Program-made: the position numbers and the translations under genes
In this document: piece after piece, positions 26,504 through 35,499 of the stretch
How the letters are laid out: every line of letters starts with the position of its first letter
Numbering within the stretch: the stretch's first letter is position 1
Source: Vondammii sp040505895
GTDB taxonomy: Bacteria > Pseudomonadota > Gammaproteobacteria > Chromatiales > Chromatiaceae
Assembly (NCBI GenBank): GCA_040505895.1
Contig: JBEVXU010000006.1
Span: forward strand, 62,001-126,000
DNA: 64,000 nucleotides
Direction of reading: 5' to 3'
Notes under the pieces: model-generated
Databases searched by the model: none
What the model was told of the DNA's origin: nothing
Seen by the model: the letters and a program-made list of their open reading frames with translations, nothing else

Positions 26504-27090
26504 AACAGTGCCTGTACTCCCTTGCCGGACTGAATCTGTGGCTCTTGAGCATAGAAGTAGCTCCACTCATCTCCCATTTCAGACAGCTTGTTGAGTAGCT
26601 CCGGCAGGGGCACCGCCTCGCTGGGAAATATCCCCGGAATCACCACAAAAAGACGGCTAAAACCGGCCTGTTGACGCCACTTCAATTCGGCGGGCTCCAG
26701 CGGTCGGCTGCAGTTTGGACACTCCCAGCCCGTTGGGGCAGCCTCATCGGTTAACCTGTTAAGCCAGTCGCCAATCCCTTTGCCACAACCGGGACAGCGG
26801 GGTGGTCTGGTATTTTTCCCAAAGAGCAGTCTGGGGGCGTCCGAGGTAAGCAGCAGCCGGATATGGCAGTAGTCCAGGTCATTCTTATCCTTTGGCTCCA
26901 TACGTACAAAGGGTGAGCAGCCGAGAAAGGTGATCAACTGCAGAAAGCGCTCCCCTGTGAAGTAGACATACTCTTCATCTTGCTGTCGATCGCCGGCCAG
27001 CCCCATCTCCACCAACAGTTTAGCCAGTGTATCAACAGATGGTGTAGCCGTGGAGTTGGTGGGGTAAAGGATCAGGTTGCCGCTGCTCAT
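26500..27090 (-). CDS. Zinc-ribbon protein of unknown function
   Basis: A 196-residue soluble protein. A four-cysteine zinc ribbon lies in the middle (CPGCGKG near residue 98 and CPNCSRP near 126), flanked by an N-terminal alpha/beta segment and a C-terminal segment rich in Pro and Leu (IPGIFPSEAVPLPELLNKL). I do not recognise the family. It has no signal peptide. The gene is convergent with the diguanylate cyclase and divergent from yidD, so it has its own promoter. Codon use looks like the surrounding genes. Confidence 0.7.
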   Translation of the reverse strand: MSSGNLILYPTNSTATPSVDTLAKLLVEMGLAGDRQQDEEYVYFTGERFLQLITFLGCSPFVRMEPKDKNDLDYCHIRLLLTSDAPRLLFGKNTRPPRCPGCGKGIGDWLNRLTDEAAPTGWECPNCSRPLEPAELKWRQQAGFSRLFVVIPGIFPSEAVPLPELLNKLSEMGDEWSYFYAQEPQIQSGKGVQALF

Positions 27091-27216
27091 AATGGGGTCC
27101 GTGCTATATACCAGGTAAAAAACCGAGCTGTAAGTAGTTGCCTGTGGGGTTCATACTGCTTTTTTCAGGCGGATAAGATAACATCCCTGCAACTTTTTGG
27201 TCAGTTCCACTCTCCC

Positions 27217-27233
27217 GTAGGGCGCATTGCGCC
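27217..27233 (+). repeat. Shortened family B REP-like unit
   Basis: GTAGGGCGCATTGCGCC keeps the two outer arms of the family B unit and lacks its central AATRAGCGYAGC. It lies 14 bases before the yidD start codon. Confidence 0.4.
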
Positions 27234-27247
27234 GAAAGTATAATTCC

Positions 27248-27481
27248 ATGAAGCGTCTGCTGATCCTGCTGGTGAAGGTCTATAGCTACCTCATCAGCCC
27301 ATTTCTCGGCAACAACTGCCGTTATTACCCCACCTGCTCTGAGTATGCCCAGGAGGCGATAGAGCGCCATGGTGCCTTGGCGGGGGTGTGGCTGGCAATC
27401 AAGCGTATATCCCGCTGCCACCCATTCCATGAAGGGGGTGTCGATCCGGTGCCTGAACCGAAGAAGAAGCATCGCCACTGA
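27248..27481 (+). CDS. yidD: Membrane protein insertion efficiency factor YidD
   Basis: Starting at the ATG at 27248 (MKRLLILLVKVY) gives 77 residues, the usual YidD length. The family signature is complete: YSYLISPFLGNNCRYYPTCSEYAQEAIERHG and RISRCHPFHEGGVDPVP, with the conserved cysteines. YidD helps YidC insert inner-membrane proteins. It is normally found between rnpA and yidC; here it stands alone, away from rpmH-rnpA-yidC. Confidence 0.95.
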   Translation: MKRLLILLVKVYSYLISPFLGNNCRYYPTCSEYAQEAIERHGALAGVWLAIKRISRCHPFHEGGVDPVPEPKKKHRH

Positions 27482-27567
27482 GGTGGTCACTACACTTCAG
27501 GCTAAGCAATTTCCACTGGAATCAGCAGGTTGACTTTCCTTGGCCGGGGTGGTGTTGTGAACACCCC

Positions 27568-28659
27568 ATGGAACAGTTTCTCAACAACAGTTTGGCATTG
27601 GCGCTCGACTCCGCCCCCTGGCTGCTTTTCGGTCTGCTGGCGGCGGGCTTGATACGCGCCTGGCTGCCGATGGATCTGGTGGGGCGTTCCCTTGGTGGCA
27701 GTGGCTTTGGGCCGGTGGTGCGAGCGGCGCTGATCGGGGCACCCCTGCCGCTCTGCTCATGCTCTACGTTGCCTGCAGCCTTCTCCCTGCGTCGTTCGGG
27801 TGCTTCGCGGGCATCCACAACCTCCTTCCTTATTGCCACGCCCGAGACCGGCGTAGATTCAGTGGCACTCTCATGGGTGCTGCTGGGGCCGTTTCTGGCA
27901 ACTGTTCGGCCATTGGCGGCGGTGCTGTCGGCCGTTACCGCCGGTTTGATGGTGGGGGCTACAGAGGTTGGTGACAGGAGACCTGAAATTGGTGAAGTAA
28001 TTCCAACCTCCTCTTGCAGCAGCTCAAGCAGTTGCGGCTGTGCCGCAGTGGGGGAAGTGAAGATTGAGTCGCCGGGCCTGTTACACCGCACACTTGATGG
28101 CATTGTCTACGCCTTTACCGATCTCCTGGATGATCTCTCCCTGTGGCTCACTGTAGGTATTCTGGCAGCCGGGCTGGTGGTGACGTTGGCGCCTCCCGGC
28201 CTATTGGTGGAGTGGGGCAGTGGCCTACCGGCGATGTTGCTGATTATGCTGATCTCCGTACCGATGTATGTCTGTGCCACCGCCAGTACACCACTGGCCC
28301 TCGCCATGCTCTATGCCGGAGTCTCTCCCGGCACTGTGCTGGTGTTTCTACTGGCGGGGCCGGCAACCAATCTTGCGGGGCTGATGCTGGTGAAACGGGA
28401 ACTGGGGAAGGAGGCGCTGCTTGCCTATCTCGCCGGTATCTGTGGGGCCAGTCTCCTGCTGGGCTTGCTGCTCGATGGTGCAGTTACGCTATTCGCCTTT
28501 GATCCTCTGATGGGCATGTCTCAAAGCGGCGGTGCTGAAGAGGAGGCGGGGCTTATCTCCATGTTCAGTCTGTTACTGCTGGTGGTGCTGGCGATAAAAC
28601 CCCTGCGCCGCCGGTTAGCCGGTGATAAGGGCGGGGATGACGGTAGTTGCTGTGGGTAG
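27568..28659 (+). CDS. SO_0444-type Cu/Zn efflux permease (ArsP/DUF318 superfamily)
   Basis: A 363-residue membrane protein made of two similar halves. The first half carries CSCSTLPAAFSLRRSGASRASTTSFL, with the Cys-rich entry loop of this permease family, and the second CATASTPLALAMLYAG. A Cys/Ser-rich loop lies in the middle (about 148-158, SSCSSSSSCGC) and CCG ends the protein; both could bind soft metals. The family is linked with copper, zinc or arsenic export. It stands alone, with no metal regulator beside it. Confidence 0.85.
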   Translation: MEQFLNNSLALALDSAPWLLFGLLAAGLIRAWLPMDLVGRSLGGSGFGPVVRAALIGAPLPLCSCSTLPAAFSLRRSGASRASTTSFLIATPETGVDSVALSWVLLGPFLATVRPLAAVLSAVTAGLMVGATEVGDRRPEIGEVIPTSSCSSSSSCGCAAVGEVKIESPGLLHRTLDGIVYAFTDLLDDLSLWLTVGILAAGLVVTLAPPGLLVEWGSGLPAMLLIMLISVPMYVCATASTPLALAMLYAGVSPGTVLVFLLAGPATNLAGLMLVKRELGKEALLAYLAGICGASLLLGLLLDGAVTLFAFDPLMGMSQSGGAEEEAGLISMFSLLLLVVLAIKPLRRRLAGDKGGDDGSCCG

Positions 28660-28735
28660 TCTGATTTTTATAAGCGCTGTGATTTTTCCTGTTATTACGC
28701 TATAAATCCTGGCTGGTTGGCTCAGGAATATCACA

Positions 28736-29770
28736 ATGCACTCTCCCTTTTCATCTGCTGCAACATTTCGAGATGCCTTCGAGGCAGGGCTTGAGCAGTT
28801 GTTGCTCAGTCATGATGGACTGGGTGTCTATATCCTGGTGCTGGCCAATGCCGGTTTTGATATTAAGATCTGGGCTCACCTGGCACAGCCTCTACGCAAA
28901 AAGTTTGAGATGCTGGCTTCTGCCTATCATGAACAGCAGCGGCTCGGGCTGGAAACAGAGGGGGCGGCGGATGACCTGGATGTATTCAGGCAACTGCTGG
29001 CATTGGGTTTTGACGGCCTGGAACATACGGCATTTCACCGCCAGGGTCCCTGGGAGGTGCAATACAACCCACTGCGTTCATTTCGGCCCCCTCGCATCTC
29101 AGGTGGGCTGATAGATGGCGTCTACGCACCCTTCAATCCAGATGGCTTTCACTTCGCCAAGCCTTTTCTGAGTAAAGAGATCTTTTGGCAGGGCGAGCTG
29201 TTGGGGCGCCAGTCAGCACTCTTCTACAATAAGTTTCCATTTGTTGAGCTGCACGGTTTGCTGGTTCCTGAGCATCAGAAAGGTATTCCTCAGTTTCTGA
29301 CAAAAGAGAACCATGAATATATCTGGCAGTTGACGGAGCAGTTGGGTGAGAAGATGCCGGGAGTCGGTTTCGGATATAACAGCTACGGTGCCTACGCCTC
29401 TGTCAATCATCTCCATTTTCAGATGTTTATGCGCAGCCGTCCTCTGCCGGTGGCCCACACTCAGTGGAGGCATAATGGCGGTGTTGCTGACTACCCTGTG
29501 AAGTGTGGAGTTTTCAGAACAATGTCTGAGGCTTGGGAGTATATCGACGGCCTTCATCGAGAGCAGAGAGCGTATAACCTCGCCTACTTGCCAGGTACAC
29601 TTTACTGTACGCTGCGTCCACAACAGGGAAGCGTGGCGGTGGCCCCCTGGAGCAGCGGTTTTGCATGGCATGAGATGATGGGCAGTTTCTCCCTGTTCGA
29701 CCATGCGGCTTTCCTGCGGCTGACTGAGAAGGATCTGACCCGGGCCTTGGCTGCCGCTGGTAGTGAGTGA
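28736..29770 (+). CDS. HIT/GalT-superfamily nucleotide transferase- or phosphorylase-like protein
   Basis: A 344-residue soluble protein. The motif VNHLHFQMF near residue 223 matches the histidine triad used by GalT and Ap4A-phosphorylase-type enzymes (HxHxQ), with GYNSYGAYASVNH just before it. FLSKEIFWQG and the paired F/P-rich strands fit the two-part GalT fold. The exact substrate is unknown: dinucleotide polyphosphates or a sugar nucleotide are possible. Its 3' end nearly meets the convergent ppsR gene. Confidence 0.7.
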   Translation: MHSPFSSAATFRDAFEAGLEQLLLSHDGLGVYILVLANAGFDIKIWAHLAQPLRKKFEMLASAYHEQQRLGLETEGAADDLDVFRQLLALGFDGLEHTAFHRQGPWEVQYNPLRSFRPPRISGGLIDGVYAPFNPDGFHFAKPFLSKEIFWQGELLGRQSALFYNKFPFVELHGLLVPEHQKGIPQFLTKENHEYIWQLTEQLGEKMPGVGFGYNSYGAYASVNHLHFQMFMRSRPLPVAHTQWRHNGGVADYPVKCGVFRTMSEAWEYIDGLHREQRAYNLAYLPGTLYCTLRPQQGSVAVAPWSSGFAWHEMMGSFSLFDHAAFLRLTEKDLTRALAAAGSE

Positions 29771-29784
29771 GGGCTCGAACAGTT

Positions 29785-30606
29785 TTATTTCTTGTGCAGC
29801 TTCACCAGAACCTCGTGTGCAGATTCCTCTACGGATTTTCCAGAGACATGAAGCACCGCCCAACCTTGATCACGACATATTGATCTTGCCCAGCGAAGCT
29901 CCTGTTTTACCTCATCGTAATCGATGTAATCGGTTAATGCTCCTGCCCCCATGCTTTTCACCCTGGCTTCTCTGCGTTCTACAAGCTGGTCCACTTCCAG
30001 AAATAGGCCGACTACTGATTTCGAGTCGGCTTCAAGCAGTGCGGGGGGTATAGGGATACCCTTAACCAAAGGTACGTTCGCCACTTTCCATCCCCGGCAA
30101 GAGAGGTAGATCGAAAGTGGCGTTTTACTCGTGCGGGATACGCCGACTAAAATAATGTCCGCATCGTTGAGGTGCCTTATTGTTTGGCCGTCATCGTTCT
30201 TTAGGGCGAACTCCATCGCCTCGACACGCTGAAAATACTCCTCCCCCACTTCATGTAGCAGTCCTGGCGTTCCCTGAGGTGAGTGGCCAAAATGAATCGC
30301 CATTTTATGAAGTACAGGGCTGATGAGATCAAGGGAATCAATGCCTCGCTTCCTGCACTCTTCATCGGTAAATGTAGCCAAGTCCCGATCTACAAAGGTA
30401 AAAAAAACCAGTGCACGTTCCTTTTCCGCACTGTCTAACTGCATACATACCTGACTCTTGGTAAGCACATGCCCAATGCGTTGAAATTTTACTTGGCTGT
30501 GGTCTTTACGAAACTGCATGAGCGCGGCGGCTATGATCGCTTCAGCTGTTTCACCGGTAGCATCCGAAAGGAGATAAAACGCGTTTTGATCATTTTTATG
30601 CGACAT
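29785..30606 (-). CDS. ppsR: PEP synthase regulatory protein (kinase/pyrophosphorylase, DUF299)
   Basis: A 273-residue protein of the PpsR/DUF299 family. It opens with AFYLLSDATGETAE and carries the nucleotide-binding loop VGVSRTSKTPLSIYL near residue 150, then ANVPLVKGIPIPP. The enzyme phosphorylates and dephosphorylates phosphoenolpyruvate synthase and so switches gluconeogenesis. The gene for its target, ppsA, is not in the window. It overlaps the PAP2 gene by 11 bases, which puts it at the 5' end read-through of the envelope cluster, an odd partner. Confidence 0.95.
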   Translation of the reverse strand: MSHKNDQNAFYLLSDATGETAEAIIAAALMQFRKDHSQVKFQRIGHVLTKSQVCMQLDSAEKERALVFFTFVDRDLATFTDEECRKRGIDSLDLISPVLHKMAIHFGHSPQGTPGLLHEVGEEYFQRVEAMEFALKNDDGQTIRHLNDADIILVGVSRTSKTPLSIYLSCRGWKVANVPLVKGIPIPPALLEADSKSVVGLFLEVDQLVERREARVKSMGAGALTDYIDYDEVKQELRWARSICRDQGWAVLHVSGKSVEESAHEVLVKLHKK

Positions 30607-31288
30607 TGTCTATTTTCCTCTGTAGGGCTATCTCCCTGATGCCCAGATACCAGCGTGCAAGCAACAGCGAAGTCCAGTAGACCACCCAGAAGGCGAAGAT
30701 CACATCACTGAAAAAATGCGCCCCCTGCAGAATTCGTCCACCACCGACGACTGCACCGATGACGATACCCAGTACCAGCCAGCGCCGTTGGCGAAAAACC
30801 CATGCAAGGCTGATAAAGAAGAAGCCCATACCGGCATGGCCGCTGACGAAGGAGCAGTTTCTGCTGCACTGATCCTTGAACTCCAGCAGCGGTGTAAACA
30901 TTTTGTCGCCACCAAACTCCACTACATCCCTGGGACGTGCCCGCTCTGAGTGGGCCTTGAATACCTCGTTGACGATCAATCCAGGGCCGATGGCCAGCAC
31001 CATCAGCAGAAACAGCGCTTTGCGCCGCTGGGAGAGCTGATACTCCTTTCCCCTGAGTCGTTTTACCAGCCAGAAGATTAACAGGCCAAAGAAGACAAAG
31101 AAGTGAATATCGGCAAATACTTTGTAGATGCCGTAGATCAGTGGCTGTTTGTCCAGGTGAAAACCGCTCTCCGGCAGGTAGAAGAGATTGGATACCCACA
31201 GGTCGATCTGGGGAAACAGCAGAAACAGCAGCAGTAGAGCGATGCAGATCAGCAGATCGAGACGCAGTTTATTGATGAGCTCAGTCAT
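30596..31288 (-). CDS. PAP2-family membrane phosphatase
   Basis: The ATG at 31288 (MTELINKLRLDLLI) is used; the longer frame overlaps the neighbouring GT39 coding region. The 230-residue product has five or six hydrophobic helices and the three PAP2 motifs: KAHSERARPRD, CSFVSGHAG and GGRILQGAHFFSD. The third motif has Gly-Arg in place of Ser-Arg. It acts on lipid phosphates at the outer face of the inner membrane, such as undecaprenyl diphosphate or lipid A phosphate. It is co-directional with the glycosyltransferases and overlaps the GT39 gene by eight bases. Confidence 0.87.
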   Translation of the reverse strand: MTELINKLRLDLLICIALLLLFLLFPQIDLWVSNLFYLPESGFHLDKQPLIYGIYKVFADIHFFVFFGLLIFWLVKRLRGKEYQLSQRRKALFLLMVLAIGPGLIVNEVFKAHSERARPRDVVEFGGDKMFTPLLEFKDQCSRNCSFVSGHAGMGFFFISLAWVFRQRRWLVLGIVIGAVVGGGRILQGAHFFSDVIFAFWVVYWTSLLLARWYLGIREIALQRKIDNVA

Positions 31289-32744
31289 GGTAACCGCGGA
31301 ATCCGCTGAGGTGATAGATATAGACCCGGAGTTCAAGGTTGGAGTAGACCTTGACCTGCTGCTCACCGAGGAAGGTCGCCTGACGGAAACGGTTCTGCTC
31401 CTCCCTGCTCAGGGTACGGAGAGTAACAAACAGGTACTCGCCATCGTCAAAGCGGGTAATGTCGGAGGCCAGTTGGTACTGGTCTCCAATTCTGCCGCCG
31501 GGATTCCAGGCGATTGGATCAAGCTGCTGTGGCTCCATATAGTAGCCGAGGTTAGCAAGCAGTTTGCGTGAGCGCCCGGTCAGCCTCGCCTTGGGGTGGT
31601 TTTCGGCAACCGCTGAGACTTTGTCGCTCAGTTCTCTCCAGCCAAGCATGCGGGAGTAGGGATCTTTGCCGCGCTTTAGTTCGATATCGAGAGTCCGGGC
31701 GATAAAGTGGTAGTGGTAGATGGTGCTCAATATCAGCAGGTTGATGACGATGGCGGCCCCAAGCCAACGGTAGGCACCGCGCTTTACCAGCATGGCAACG
31801 ACGAACGGGGTGGCGGTGACAAACGCCGGGGCGGCCCAGTTGGGATAGGCGCGGCTCATCAGTGCCTGCAGTGAGATCACCCCAAGCATTGCCAGTGCCG
31901 GCCACAGCAACAGTCGCTGCCGATCATCGGAGAAGGCTGAGGGTGCCAGACCGTGACGAAAGAAGAAGAACATCATCAGCGGGCCGAAGACGACAAACTG
32001 ACCGGCGAGAAACTCTACCAGTTGACCCGGGTGAAACAGATCACGGTCGAGCTGGGATATCTCGGCAGTGTGGCGGAAACTGATGAAGTCGTTGAGGTAG
32101 TTCCAGTAGAGGTTGGGTGAAAGGATCAGCGCTGCCAGCAGCACTGCTACCCACAGGCGGCGGTCAGCCAGCAGCCTCCGGTAGTTGGGCGAGGTAAGCA
32201 GATAGACCAGCAGGCCGACGGCCAGTACCCCCATGGAGTATTTGCTCAGCAGTCCAAGCCCGGCGGCGCCACCGGTGGCAAGCCACCACCCCCAGCCGCT
32301 ATCGTCACGTGCCTTGATAAAGAGCCAGACGGTCAACCCCCAGAAGAAGAACAGGGGGGCGTCGGTAGACATGAACATCGTCTCCAGCCCCACCACCGGC
32401 AGACAGATGAAGGTGATTCCGGAGAGTGCCCCCACTTTCTCGTCATAGAGCGTCTTACCGATGGCGTAGACCACCGTCGCGGCCGCGGCGTAGAGGATCA
32501 GCCCTCCGGCCTTGATCGCCAGTTCGGAATAGCCCCAGAGACTGGTGGTGAAGTGGATTACCCAGGCCACCATGGGCGGCTTGGAGTAGTAGCCGAGGTC
32601 GGGTTTAAGAGACCACCAGAAGTAGTAGGCTTCGTCATAGAAGAGCTGGAGATCGATACCTTCGATCACCAGTATTCGGTAGAGGGTGATAAACAGCAAC
32701 GCCAGTGCAAAGGCGAGCCTTGGGCTAATACGTGCCAACATCAT
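31281..32744 (-). CDS. GT39-family membrane glycosyltransferase
   Basis: A 487-residue protein with about ten transmembrane segments. The first periplasmic loop carries YDEAYYFWWSLKPDLGYYSKPP, with the Asp-Glu pair that marks GT39 (protein mannosyl- and ArnT-type) enzymes. These transfer a sugar from a polyprenyl-phosphate donor onto lipid A or a protein on the periplasmic side. The donor could be made by the GT2 enzyme encoded at 35500-36531. The acceptor is not identifiable. Confidence 0.88.
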   Translation of the reverse strand: MMLARISPRLAFALALLFITLYRILVIEGIDLQLFYDEAYYFWWSLKPDLGYYSKPPMVAWVIHFTTSLWGYSELAIKAGGLILYAAAATVVYAIGKTLYDEKVGALSGITFICLPVVGLETMFMSTDAPLFFFWGLTVWLFIKARDDSGWGWWLATGGAAGLGLLSKYSMGVLAVGLLVYLLTSPNYRRLLADRRLWVAVLLAALILSPNLYWNYLNDFISFRHTAEISQLDRDLFHPGQLVEFLAGQFVVFGPLMMFFFFRHGLAPSAFSDDRQRLLLWPALAMLGVISLQALMSRAYPNWAAPAFVTATPFVVAMLVKRGAYRWLGAAIVINLLILSTIYHYHFIARTLDIELKRGKDPYSRMLGWRELSDKVSAVAENHPKARLTGRSRKLLANLGYYMEPQQLDPIAWNPGGRIGDQYQLASDITRFDDGEYLFVTLRTLSREEQNRFRQATFLGEQQVKVYSNLELRVYIYHLSGFRGYHD

Positions 32745-32873
32745 CTGTACCGGGAGCCGGTCTTACTTAGCCTTTTCTGTTGCTGTATCAATCTGTCTGT
32801 TTCCGGTCAGTTTTTAAAGAGCACAAACTACCATATGAGGCGGTAAGTTTCATGGCTGTGGCCAAGTTTGCTC

Positions 32874-33731
32874 TTACTTGCTCTCTCGAGAGTCTCTGTT
32901 TTTCCACCAGGGCAACAGCAGGTAACCGATGAGGGTGGTCAGTAGTGCCACCGTGCCCACCGGCAGGCGCATCCAGGCGGATTTTGTATAGTCCCCGGCG
33001 TCTACTATCAACAGGTAGGTGGCAATCAGAGGAAGAATCAACAGCAGCAGGTGGCCGATTGGTCTCACGCCCCAGTGCCAGCGGTGGGCAAGATGAACCC
33101 CCGCCCAAGCTGCCAGCAAGCCTCCGAAGGCACCCGCTGCCAGATCAACGGGCCAGTGGATGCCGAGGGCCACCCGGCTGACACCGGCAAGTAGGGCGAG
33201 AAGCATTAGAAAAATGCGCCAGGAGGCCAGGTAGTAGGCCCAGACACCGAGAAGAAGAAAGGCGGTCAGGGTGTGGCCGGAGGGAAAGCTGTTGGAGTGG
33301 TAGGGGGGCATCAGCAGGTTAAAGCTGCCCGGTTCCAATACCGCCGGTGGGCGGGCCATATCAAATAGCGGCTTCAGTCCCCGGCTGTAGAGGGTACCGA
33401 TCACCGCCGCAATCATCAGGGCGAAGAGCACCCGGGGATAGAAGAGGGCAAAAAGCAGGGCGATGGCAAGGGCAAATCGTTCGTCACCGATCATGGTAAT
33501 GCCCTGCCAGAAGGTACCCGGCAAGGGGGCTGTAAAAGCATTAAGAGGCAAGAAGCCGGTGTGGTAGCCGTCGATCAGGTAGAGCGCTGATCCTGTGATA
33601 CAGATCAGCAGCAGAGTGATAACAAAGAAGCGGTCCCCATGGGGTGGTGGTGTGGCGAATAGTCGGCCTCGCTCCTCCAGGGTGAGTTGCAGGGCGTGCC
33701 AATAGGTTTTGAAGGGTTCCATTTGCATCAC
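32874..33731 (-). CDS. PAP2-family membrane phosphatase (second)
   Basis: A 285-residue protein with six hydrophobic segments and complete PAP2 motifs: KPLFDMARP, NSFPSGHTLTAF and GVSRVALGIHWPVD. These match LpxE/PgpB-type lipid phosphatases better than the first PAP2 protein does. The N-terminus (MEPFKTYWHALQLTLEERGRLFATPP) is cytoplasmic. It lies between two GT39 genes in the same direction, which suggests removal of a phosphate from lipid A or a carrier lipid so that the sugar transfer can proceed. Confidence 0.9.
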   Translation of the reverse strand: MMQMEPFKTYWHALQLTLEERGRLFATPPPHGDRFFVITLLLICITGSALYLIDGYHTGFLPLNAFTAPLPGTFWQGITMIGDERFALAIALLFALFYPRVLFALMIAAVIGTLYSRGLKPLFDMARPPAVLEPGSFNLLMPPYHSNSFPSGHTLTAFLLLGVWAYYLASWRIFLMLLALLAGVSRVALGIHWPVDLAAGAFGGLLAAWAGVHLAHRWHWGVRPIGHLLLLILPLIATYLLIVDAGDYTKSAWMRLPVGTVALLTTLIGYLLLPWWKNRDSRESK

Positions 33732-33802
33732 AGATTAATGTCTCTTCTCATTGGCTTCAATCCTGAATACACCGCCGGGTAAAAAAAGCCGGCTGTTTAT
33801 CT

Positions 33803-33880
33803 GTAGGAGCGGCGCCCTCGCCGCGATGAAACCCGCACAAATGGAGGCATATTCCATCGCCCCGAGGGCGGGGCTCCTAC
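33803..33880. repeat. REP-like hairpin, family A variant
   Basis: GTAGGAGCGGCGCCCTCGCC and its inverted partner ending GGGCGGGGCTCCTAC enclose about 40 bases. The outer GTAGGAGCG matches the copies at 6872, 11980 and 42197, while the inner arms are GC-richer. It lies in the 197-base gap between the PAP2 gene and the second GT39 gene. Confidence 0.7.
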
Positions 33881-33928
33881 AATAGAAGGCGCACGTGAAA
33901 CAGGAGTTTGGTGCAGAACCTATCTAAC

Positions 33929-35494
33929 TTATTCAGCTGCAGAAATTTTCACCAGTGCCACAGTCCCCTCACGGAACACCACTTCGCACTGCTCTTTGGG
34001 AAACAGTTTAAACAGTCGCTCCAGTTTGTCGATTCGTACAAACACCAGGTCACCGGGTCGGGGTGTACGCTTCTCGGTAATCGCATCACGGTAAACGCTA
34101 AAGCTCGGCATATAGATGCCGTAGGAGACCACTGGTGCCTGCTCTGTTTTGGCAATGACAGCAGCCTTCTTCACCGGTGCCTGCAGTACATCCATTACAC
34201 GCGGCAGGATAAAGCCGGAGATGATGAAAGCCTGCAGGAATCCGGCCAGAATCAACCCCTGCCAGCTGCTTATCTTTTTGCTCATGGCGATAACCAGCAG
34301 CAGTGCTGTCATCACCAGGGTGAATATCAGATAGTCACTACCGAGGGTCGCCTGGCCGGCACTGAACAGTGTCTGTTCATAGAGTTTGCCGGTCTGTGAG
34401 TGGGCGTAGCCGAAGATAAAGGGGAGGGCCGCCAGCAGCAGAAAAAAGAGCAGCGGTGGAGTAAAAGCGAGCCAGCGGCTGGTCAGTTTTTCACGGTGCA
34501 GTGCCATCAGAAAGAAGAGCGGAGTGGCGCCGTAGAGTGCGTAGTGGGGCAGCTTGGTGCTGGAGAAGGAGAAGAAGATAAATACCGACAGGAACCAGAT
34601 CCAGAGGAAGCGCTCCAAGGGATCGCTGAAACTCTTTTTGATGCCTCCGGCGATGGAGAATATCCAACCGGCAAAGGGCATCAGGGCAACAGGTATCCAG
34701 ATCGCATAGTAGAAGGGTGAACCGCTGTGCCCCTCCATGGCGTCTGAGTAGCGTGACAGGTTGTGCTTGAGATAGAAGCCCTCGAAGAAGGCCATGCCCT
34801 GGTCGAGATAGACAAGGATATGCCAGGGGACGACGATGGCGAGAAAGAGAGCGATCCCCAATGGATTGAATACCGCCCGCGCCCAGTCAGCCAGCCGCCG
34901 CTCAGTGCCATAGAAGATGGCACTGGCGAGGAACGGAAAAAGTACCGCTACCGGCCCCTTGGTGATGAAACCCAAGCCAAGCCAGGCAAAGATACGCAAC
35001 AGCCCGATCCGTGAGGGGGTTTTGTAGTGCTGATAGATATCCAGCAGTGCCAGTGCAAGAAAGAGGTTGAGCAGGCCATCGGCAATGGCCGCCTTCGCCA
35101 CCATGCCGACATAGAAGGCGAGTGCCATCAGCAGGGTAGCCGTCTGGGCAGTCACCAGATCGGTATGGCGCCGGGTGAAGCGGAACAGTACCAATGCCCA
35201 TAGCAGGCAGGCGAGAGCTGAGGGGAGGCGCAGGGCAAACTCATTGAGACCGAAGACGGCGACAGAGGCCGCCTGGAACCAGTAGATCAGTATCGGCTTG
35301 TCGTGGCGTGGAACGCCGTCGAGGTAGGTGGAGACGTAGTTGCCACTCTCCATCATCTCCCGGGTCGCTTCGGTGAACGCACCCTCGTCAACGTCGTAGA
35401 GCGGCATGCTGCCGATCTGCCAGAAAAAGGCGAGCAGTAGGGCGATGATAATGGCTGCGCGGGAGGGCAGCCAGCGACTGATCAGGTCGGACAT
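33929..35494 (-). CDS. GT39-family glycosyltransferase, ArnT-like
   Basis: A 521-residue protein with about eleven membrane segments and a C-terminal soluble tail. The first loop reads YDVDEGAFTEATREMMESGNY and then RHDKPILIYW, which is the ArnT/PMT pattern in which DE and the later DKP residues take part in catalysis. It probably moves a sugar from undecaprenyl phosphate to lipid A or another surface molecule. It follows the GT2 gene after five bases, so the donor-making and donor-using enzymes are co-transcribed. Confidence 0.9.
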   Translation of the reverse strand: MSDLISRWLPSRAAIIIALLLAFFWQIGSMPLYDVDEGAFTEATREMMESGNYVSTYLDGVPRHDKPILIYWFQAASVAVFGLNEFALRLPSALACLLWALVLFRFTRRHTDLVTAQTATLLMALAFYVGMVAKAAIADGLLNLFLALALLDIYQHYKTPSRIGLLRIFAWLGLGFITKGPVAVLFPFLASAIFYGTERRLADWARAVFNPLGIALFLAIVVPWHILVYLDQGMAFFEGFYLKHNLSRYSDAMEGHSGSPFYYAIWIPVALMPFAGWIFSIAGGIKKSFSDPLERFLWIWFLSVFIFFSFSSTKLPHYALYGATPLFFLMALHREKLTSRWLAFTPPLLFFLLLAALPFIFGYAHSQTGKLYEQTLFSAGQATLGSDYLIFTLVMTALLLVIAMSKKISSWQGLILAGFLQAFIISGFILPRVMDVLQAPVKKAAVIAKTEQAPVVSYGIYMPSFSVYRDAITEKRTPRPGDLVFVRIDKLERLFKLFPKEQCEVVFREGTVALVKISAAE

Positions 35495-35499
35495 ACAGG

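Noticed and set aside
27104..27490. 128-codon minus-strand frame
   Set aside because: Opposite strand of yidD, which has a complete family signature.
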